Assembly: GCA_964407165.1 (NCBI GenBank)
Contig: CAYOUJ010000072.1
Location: forward strand, 1-11,082
Length of the DNA stretch: 11,082 bases
Reading direction: 5' to 3'
Source of the DNA: CAZPKH01 sp964407165
GTDB lineage: Bacteria; Bacteroidota; Bacteroidia; Bacteroidales; Muribaculaceae
Positions 6,781 through 11,082 of the stretch are shown here, one piece after another (position 1 is the first letter of the stretch; every line of letters begins with the position of its first letter). Both the position numbers and the translations under genes were made by a program. The notes under the pieces were generated by a model, which ran no database searches, had not been told where the DNA came from, and was given only the letters and a program-made list of their open reading frames with translations.

Positions 6781-8079
6781 ATGAACTTTGCAATGATAAT
6801 ACTTTCTGTGGGCTCGCTCACGCTGTTTGCGGGCGTGGGCATCTTCCTGCTGGTGACGCTGTTGCTTGTGGCCATCTTGCTGATAGCCAAGCATTACCTG
6901 GTGCATCAGGGAAAGGTTGACATAGTGATAAACGGCGACCGCACGGTCACCACCGACTCCGGGGGCACTCTGCTGGGCACGCTCGCCAACGAGGGCGTGT
7001 TCCTCCCCTCCGCCTGCGGCGGCAAGGGCTCTTGCGCACAGTGCAAGGTGCAGGTGCTCGAGGGCGGCGGCGACATCCTCCCCACCGAGAAGGTGCACTT
7101 CAGCCGCAAGCAGATACAAGACCACTGGCGCCTCGGATGCCAAGTCAAGGTCAAGGAAAACATGCAGATAGCTGTCCCAGCCTCAGTGCTCGACATCAAG
7201 GAATGGGAGTGCGAGGTCATCAGCAACCGCAACGTCGCCACCTTCATCAAGGAGTTCATCGTCGCCCTGCCCCCCGGCGAGCACATGAACTTTATCCCCG
7301 GTTCATACGCCCAGATCAAGATACCCGCCTACGAGATGGACTATGACAAGGACATCGACAAGACGCTGATAGGGGAGGAGTACCTGCCCGCGTGGGAGAA
7401 GTTCGGACTCTTCGGCCTCAAGTGCCGCAACACCGAGACCACCGTCCGCGCCTACTCCATGGCCAACTATCCCGAGGAGGGCGACCGCATTATGCTCACC
7501 GTGCGCATCGCCACGCCGCCGTTCAAGCCCAAGCCTCAGGTCGGCTTCATGGACGTCATGCCCGGCATCGCCTCGAGCTACATCTTCACCCTCAGGCCCG
7601 GCGACAAGGTGCTCATGAGCGGCCCTTACGGCGACTTCCACCCCATCGTCGACTCCAAGGCCGAGATGATGTGGATAGGCGGCGGCGCCGGCATGGCACC
7701 CCTGCGCGCACAGATCATGTGGATGACAAAGACGCTCCACACCACCGACCGCGTCATGAACTACTTCTACGGCGCCCGCGCGCTCAACGAGGTGTTCTAT
7801 CTCGACGACTTCCTGCAGCTGGAGAAGGAGTTCCCCAACTTCAAGTTCCACCTCGCCCTCGACCGTCCCGACCCCGCAGCCGACAGGGCCGGCGTAAAAT
7901 ACACCCCCGGCTTCGTCCACCAGGTCATCTACGACACATATCTCAAGGACCACCCGGACCCGGAGGACATCGAATACTACATGTGCGGCCCCGGCCCCAT
8001 GAGCGCCGCCGTCAACAAGATGCTCTACGGCCTCGGCGTCGAGCCGGAGTCCGTCCACTACGACAACTTCGGCGGGTAA
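6781..8079 (+). CDS. nqrF: Na+-translocating NADH:quinone oxidoreductase subunit F (NADH dehydrogenase subunit)
   Basis: 432 aa. An N-terminal transmembrane helix (about residues 3-38) is followed by a ferredoxin-like 2Fe-2S domain with Cys79, Cys85, Cys88 and Cys120 (C-x5-C-x2-C-x31-C). Next comes a ferredoxin-reductase module: RAYS (223-226) marks FAD binding, GGGAGMAPLR (300-309) the NADH-binding loop, and YYMCGPGPM the late nucleotide-binding motif. The C-terminus is an aromatic DNFGG. NqrF is the entry point of the complex: it oxidises cytoplasmic NADH with FAD and passes single electrons through its iron-sulfur centre to the NqrD/NqrE cluster. All cofactor residues are present. AAGG (6773-6776) just before the ATG is a weak Shine-Dalgarno. 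It is the last gene of the operon; its stop codon runs into the first copy of an intergenic repeat. Confidence 0.97.
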   Translation: MNFAMIILSVGSLTLFAGVGIFLLVTLLLVAILLIAKHYLVHQGKVDIVINGDRTVTTDSGGTLLGTLANEGVFLPSACGGKGSCAQCKVQVLEGGGDILPTEKVHFSRKQIQDHWRLGCQVKVKENMQIAVPASVLDIKEWECEVISNRNVATFIKEFIVALPPGEHMNFIPGSYAQIKIPAYEMDYDKDIDKTLIGEEYLPAWEKFGLFGLKCRNTETTVRAYSMANYPEEGDRIMLTVRIATPPFKPKPQVGFMDVMPGIASSYIFTLRPGDKVLMSGPYGDFHPIVDSKAEMMWIGGGAGMAPLRAQIMWMTKTLHTTDRVMNYFYGARALNEVFYLDDFLQLEKEFPNFKFHLALDRPDPAADRAGVKYTPGFVHQVIYDTYLKDHPDPEDIEYYMCGPGPMSAAVNKMLYGLGVEPESVHYDNFGG

Positions 8080-8145
8080 ACTACAAATTACGCGAATTAC
8101 GCGAATATGAGCGGAAAAACTACAAATTACGCGAATTACACGAAT
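8078..8145 (+). repeat. 29-bp direct repeat (two copies) with 9-bp internal periodicity
   Basis: AAACTACAAATTACGCGAAT begins both copies, 8078-8106 and 8117-8145, which differ at one position (G8101 versus A8140) over 29 bp. Each copy is itself made of the 9-mer AATTACGCG repeated. The complement of that 9-mer, AATTCGCGT, repeats further along at 8155-8190. The first copy overlaps the last two bases of the nqrF stop codon. Confidence 0.85.
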
Positions 8146-8176
8146 TAAAAAAATAATTCGCGTAATTCGCGTAATT
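8125..8176 (+). terminator. Long hairpin after nqrF, probable 3' end of the nqr operon
   Basis: Bases 8125-8147 pair with 8154-8176 over 23 positions with a single mismatch (A8140/C8161) around an AAAAAA loop. This is by far the strongest structure near the end of the operon. There is no T-run on the + strand 3' side, so it is not a textbook intrinsic terminator. It may act as a 3'-end stabiliser or a repeat-derived terminator. Confidence 0.5.
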
Positions 8177-8221
8177 CGATTAATTCGCGTTCCTGACCAT
8201 ACAGATAATAAATTTAAGATC

Positions 8222-10474
8222 ATGAAATACTTGCTGTTAGCTCTCTCACTCGTTGCCGCAGGCGCCCAGGCGCAGACCATCATCGACACCCACGCCTGGC
8301 AGTGGCGCGGCGACTCAATGTTTCAGGCTCCCTTCTATGCCACGGCACCGAGTCCTACGCAGATAGTCTCCACCTACCATGCCCAACCCGGCTATTATAT
8401 GCCCATAGAGCAGACGTGGACGTGCCGCAACGACTTGACGCTTTACCCCGCGCTCACCACGTCCAATACGCTCCAGCACGCCATCTACAACATGGGCCTC
8501 GACGAGATGATCAACAACGTAGAGCCTGACACCACCCTCCGTACCGGCAAGGAGTGGGCCGGCGTGTGGACCCGTGACGTCAGCTATTCCATCATCTTGA
8601 GCATGGCATACCTCCAGCCCGAGGCCTCCAAGGTGTCGCTGATGAAGAAGGTGAACGCTAACGGCGTCATCATACAGGACACCGGCAGCGGCGGCGCCTG
8701 GCCCGTCAGCACCGACCGACTCATCTGGGCCTCCGCCGCCTGGGAGGTCTACAAGGTCACCGGCGAAAAGGCGTGGCTCGAGTACATCTACCCCGTCATC
8801 GCCAAGTCGATAGCCGTGGACGAGCAGACCGTCTTCACCGGCGACAGCGGGCTACCCAAGGGCGAGACTTCGTTCATCGACTGGCGCGAGCAGAGCTACC
8901 CCAAATGGATGCAGTGCGCAGACATCTATAACTCCGAGGCCCTCGGCACCTCCGTGGTCTTCTACCACGCCTACAAAGTGCTAGCCGACTGCGCCCGCGA
9001 ACTGGGCAAGAAGGCCGACGCGCAGCTCTACGACGCCCGTGCCGAAAAGATTGCCCGTGCCATCAACGAATATCTCTGGATGCCCGACAAAGGGTATTAC
9101 GCTATGTATCGCTACGGCCGCAACTACCTCATCACCAACCCTCGTGCCGAGACCCTCGGCGAGTCGCTGGCAATTCTCTGGGGCGTGGCAGGCAGCGAGC
9201 GCGCACGCTCGATAACGGAGAACAACCCCGTCACACCCTACGGCGCCGCCATCTTCTACCCGCAGATCTCCGACATGCCCGCTTACCATAATAACGCCCT
9301 GTGGCCCTTCGTCGGCTCCTACTGGGCGCTCGCCAACGCCAAGGCAGGCAACGAGGAGGGCACGCTGCTTGCCATCGGTGCCGTATACCGCCCCGCCGCA
9401 CTCTTCGCCACCAACAAGGAGAACTTCAACCTCGACAACGGCGACATCGCCACCGAGCTCAACTCCTCCAACATGCTCTGGAGCCTCTCGGGCAACCTCG
9501 CCATCACATACCGAATACTCTTCGGAGTCAACTTTGAGACCGACGGCCTCCGCTTCACCCCATTCATCCCCAAGGCACTCAGCGATACTCGCACGCTCAC
9601 CAACTTCAAATATCGCAACTGCAATCTCACCATCACTGTCGAGGGCTTCGGCGACAAGATTGACAAGTTCATAGTCAATGGCAAGGAGCAAAAGGAGCCG
9701 TTCATCTCCGCCAAGACCAAAGGTGACGTCGATGTGCGCATCGTCATGGCCAACAACGAGATAGCGCCCCTGAAGGTCAACACTGTGCCGAACGCCAAGG
9801 CTCCCCTCACCCCCATCGCCCGGCTTACTCCCGATGCCGTCACGATAGAGTGGAACCCAATCGAGTACATCGCCGGATACCGCGTGCTGCGAAACGGCAA
9901 AGTGATCAAGGAGACACGCGAAACTACTTATCAGCCCACCGAGCCAGGTGAATACCAGATAATTGGTGTCGACGGCAGCGGCGTCGAGTCGTTCGCCTCA
10001 GAGCCTCTCATGCTCTTTAGCAGCAAGCCTTTCAAGGTTGCCAACCCGGCGATGGAGATGCGTTCCTCAGAGGTGTCATACCAGCCAGCAACTCCGGTCA
10101 GCGGCTACACCGGTCCCGGCTACTTCGAGATTGACCATAACGCCCAGCCCGCGGTCACCATCATCGACATTCCCGAAGACGGCACATACGCCGTGGGTGT
10201 GCGCTATGCCAACGGCAACGGCCCCGTCAACACTGAAAACAAGTGCGCCATACGCTCGCTCATGCTTGACGGCCAGAAAGTCGGCACCATCGTCATGCCC
10301 ACCCGCGGCGTGGCCAACTGGGACGACTGGGGCATGAGCAACTACGTGACACTCCACCTCACCAAGGGCAACCACCTGCTCGGCCTCGAATATCGTCCCG
10401 AGAACGAGAACATGAACCTCGGCACCAACCACGCCCTCGTCGACTACTTTCTCATCAACCTTCTCCCCGAGTAG
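8222..10474 (+). CDS. Secreted (alpha/alpha)6-barrel glycoside hydrolase, MGH1/GH63-like, with FnIII-like and CBM-like domains
   Basis: 750 aa. The signal peptide is residues 1 to about 18 (MKYLLLALSLVAAGAQAQ), with no lipobox cysteine. Residues about 25-455 form a six-hairpin glycosidase domain of the MGH1-like/GH63 type. Recognisable segments are WTRD (116-119), FIDWREQ (218-224, Asp220) and ATELNSSNMLW (Glu412). By analogy with the fold, Asp220 and Glu412 are candidate general acid and base, but this is inference. A beta-rich linker (about 440-515) is followed by a fibronectin type III-like domain (about 525-598) and a carbohydrate-binding-like beta-sandwich (about 605-750, with YANGNGP and WDDWGMSNYV). 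It likely acts on an alpha-linked glycan in the periplasm or outside; the substrate cannot be read. No SusC/SusD pair is visible. No good promoter was found: TAAATTTA at 8209-8216 is only a near match. Confidence 0.8.
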   Translation: MKYLLLALSLVAAGAQAQTIIDTHAWQWRGDSMFQAPFYATAPSPTQIVSTYHAQPGYYMPIEQTWTCRNDLTLYPALTTSNTLQHAIYNMGLDEMINNVEPDTTLRTGKEWAGVWTRDVSYSIILSMAYLQPEASKVSLMKKVNANGVIIQDTGSGGAWPVSTDRLIWASAAWEVYKVTGEKAWLEYIYPVIAKSIAVDEQTVFTGDSGLPKGETSFIDWREQSYPKWMQCADIYNSEALGTSVVFYHAYKVLADCARELGKKADAQLYDARAEKIARAINEYLWMPDKGYYAMYRYGRNYLITNPRAETLGESLAILWGVAGSERARSITENNPVTPYGAAIFYPQISDMPAYHNNALWPFVGSYWALANAKAGNEEGTLLAIGAVYRPAALFATNKENFNLDNGDIATELNSSNMLWSLSGNLAITYRILFGVNFETDGLRFTPFIPKALSDTRTLTNFKYRNCNLTITVEGFGDKIDKFIVNGKEQKEPFISAKTKGDVDVRIVMANNEIAPLKVNTVPNAKAPLTPIARLTPDAVTIEWNPIEYIAGYRVLRNGKVIKETRETTYQPTEPGEYQIIGVDGSGVESFASEPLMLFSSKPFKVANPAMEMRSSEVSYQPATPVSGYTGPGYFEIDHNAQPAVTIIDIPEDGTYAVGVRYANGNGPVNTENKCAIRSLMLDGQKVGTIVMPTRGVANWDDWGMSNYVTLHLTKGNHLLGLEYRPENENMNLGTNHALVDYFLINLLPE

Positions 10475-10528
10475 CCGGTAAGGAGCGGGGCGGCGCCCCC
10501 GCGCCCCCGCCAAGAGCAAGTACGGAGG

Positions 10529-10545
10529 GCGGCCGTCCCGGCCGC
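10529..10545 (+). other. Perfect 7-bp GC hairpin downstream of the glycosidase gene
   Basis: GCGGCCG (10529-10535) pairs with CGGCCGC (10539-10545) around TCC, 55 bp after the stop codon. No T-run follows, so it is not a canonical terminator, though such a structure could still define the 3' end. It lies in the short module that recurs inverted at 10904-10923. Confidence 0.45.
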
Positions 10546-10644
10546 ACATCCCCCACCCCACGTCGTCAGGCGTGTGCGGGGAGCCGCCGGAGGCGGCGGG
10601 ATATTGTAGCCGCCGGTCGGCGCCCGCCGGAGGCGGTCAAGGCC

Positions 10645-10674
10645 GGCGGGGCGTGAGGGCGCCGCCCCGCTCCG
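10645..10674 (+). repeat. 30-bp GC-rich module, copy 1 (direct repeat with 10875-10904)
   Basis: The module ends GGGCGCCGCCCCGCTCCG and is repeated at 10875-10904 with a single T/C difference. A third, inverted and slightly diverged copy lies at 10483-10511. It overlaps the inner end of the left 68-bp arm. Confidence 0.8.
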
Positions 10675-10742
10675 TGCGGCCGCCGGAGGCGGTCGCCCCA
10701 ATAGTCTTTGTGTTTGTTCGACGACCGTCTCCGGCGGCCGCA
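10675..10742. repeat. Inner inverted repeat, 21-bp arms, with an AT-richer loop
   Basis: The arms are 10675-10695 (TGCGGCCGCCGGAGGCGGTC plus G) and 10722-10742, complementary except for one base in the core (T10728). The 26-bp loop, 10696-10721, contains AATAGTCTTTGTGTTTG, the least GC-rich stretch of the island. It lies at the centre of symmetry. Confidence 0.85.
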
Positions 10743-10874
10743 ATTTGTGTGTGGGGCGTTTTAACCGCCGGCCTTGACCGCCTCCGGCGGGCGCCGACAG
10801 GCGGCTATCATTATCCCGCCGCCTCCGGCGGCTCCGTGGGTGCGCGGGCACGGCGAGTAGACACCCCTTGTGGC

Positions 10875-10904
10875 GGCGGGGCGCGAGGGCGCCGCCCCGC
10901 TCCG
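10875..10904 (+). repeat. 30-bp GC-rich module, copy 2
   Basis: Same sequence as 10645-10674 with one base changed. It is directly followed by a 20-bp module at 10904-10923 that is the complement of 10524-10543 with one mismatch. Confidence 0.8.
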
Positions 10905-10999
10905 GCCGGGACGGCCGCCTTCCTTAGGCGTTTCGTCCCTGAAGTGCGGGGTTTGGGAAAATATTCCACACAGATGGGCGGGGTAACTGAAATTATTGC

Positions 11000-11007
11000 T
11001 ACCTTTG
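11000..11007 (+). promoter_or_regulatory. -7 promoter element for the gene starting at 11036
   Basis: TACCTTTG matches TAnnTTTG exactly. Transcription would start near 11012-11014, about 23 nt before the ATG. No TTTG lies at the normal -33 distance (nearest 10952-10955), so this is a single-element assignment. Confidence 0.5.
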
Positions 11008-11035
11008 CGGAGAACTAACACAAACATTGCACACA

Positions 11036-11082
11036 ATGAAACGCATACTCCGCCTGATGCTCGTGATCGCTCTGGCCGCGGC
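11036..11082 (+). CDS. Start of an exported protein, truncated by the window end
   Basis: Only 15 codons are present: MKRILRLMLVIALAA, a basic n-region followed by a hydrophobic core, as in a signal peptide. The ATG follows an exact -7 element by about 29 bp, supporting this as a real start. Function cannot be determined; the protein continues beyond the window. Confidence 0.6.
   Translation, partial: MKRILRLMLVIALAA

Larger units (their letters stand above)
10582..10833. repeat. Inverted repeat with arms of about 68 bp (10582-10649 and 10765-10833)
   Basis: The complement of 10582-10649 reads through 10765-10833 with only a C/A difference near 10799 and a small change in the AT-rich break (ATATTG on the left, TCATTAT on the right). 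Each arm holds two copies of the 13-bp core. The 115 bp between the arms contains a further inverted repeat. Confidence 0.85.
10483..10923. repeat. GC-rich island of nested inverted repeats
   Basis: About 440 bp of almost pure G/C, starting 9 bp after the glycosidase stop. The 13-bp core CCGCCGGAGGCGG occurs on the + strand at 10584-10596, 10624-10636 and 10680-10692. It occurs as its complement CCGCCTCCGGCGG at 10778-10790 and 10819-10831, with a one-base variant at 10725-10737. All three copies of each orientation lie on opposite sides of a centre near 10708, so the whole block is a dyad. Open frames crossing it are compositional artefacts. It may be a REP/MITE-like element or a set of decayed copies of one; I cannot assign a family. 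Confidence 0.85.

Noticed and set aside
8209..8216. TAAATTTA as a promoter for the glycosidase gene
   Set aside because: The final G of TAnnTTTG is missing, there is no -33 element, and transcription would begin at about the ATG.
7303..8289. Open frame of 328 codons on the - strand over nqrF
   Set aside because: Val/Glu/His-rich shadow frame; its start region is simply the AATTCG repeat read as IRVIRVI.
10480..10930. CRISPR array
   Set aside because: Repeats alternate in orientation, are irregularly spaced and lack unique equal-length spacers; the pattern is a nested dyad.
10444..11036. Open frames on both strands in the GC island (Pro/Ala/Arg-rich)
   Set aside because: They are by-products of palindromic GGCGG/CCGCC repeats lacking stop codons; no recognisable domain or start signal.

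Overview
The window comes from a member of the Bacteroidales, most likely a gut Muribaculaceae-type organism; the family-level placement is inference. Three things point there. First, there are Bacteroidetes-type promoters (TTTG, then about 18-20 bp, then TAnnTTTG) and almost no Shine-Dalgarno sequences. Second, a membrane-spanning TPR/HTH regulator of a type typical of gut Bacteroidales is present. Third, the proteins of the complete Na+-translocating NADH:quinone oxidoreductase operon look Bacteroidales-like. Every real gene I can support is on the + strand.

Layout: 79-1659 encodes a signal-peptide, TPR, single-transmembrane, cytoplasmic HTH protein (DUF6377-like), preceded by its own promoter. 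Bases 1660-2164 form an AT-rich 505-bp intergenic region. It holds a consensus promoter (1789-1820) and a rho-independent terminator (1984-2018) with no convincing gene between them, which makes a candidate small RNA of about 190 nt. It ends with the -7 element and a two-hairpin leader for nqrA. Bases 2165-8079 carry nqrA-nqrB-nqrC-nqrD-nqrE-nqrF in canonical order and tight spacing, except for a 61-nt nqrA/nqrB gap filled by a strong hairpin in front of a probable GTG start. Bases 8078-8190 hold 9-bp-periodic repeats that fold into a 23-bp stem. Bases 8222-10474 encode a secreted multidomain (alpha/alpha)6-barrel glycosidase with FnIII-like and CBM-like C-terminal domains. Bases 10475-11035 contain a roughly 440-bp, extremely GC-rich island built as a nested dyad (six copies of a 13-bp core, three per orientation). 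It is followed by a -7 promoter element and the first 15 codons of another exported protein that runs off the window.

How it works together: the Nqr complex oxidises NADH through NqrF (2Fe-2S, FAD), passes electrons through the 2Fe-2S centre shared by NqrD and NqrE and the covalent FMNs of NqrC and NqrB to quinone, and pumps Na+. All ligand residues I looked for are present, so the operon looks functional. The flavin transferase ApbE that loads NqrB and NqrC is not in the window. The flanking regulator and glycosidase have no evident functional tie to Nqr. The least explained parts are the GC-rich nested palindrome at 10483-10923 and the promoter/terminator-bounded non-coding unit at about 1826-2018.
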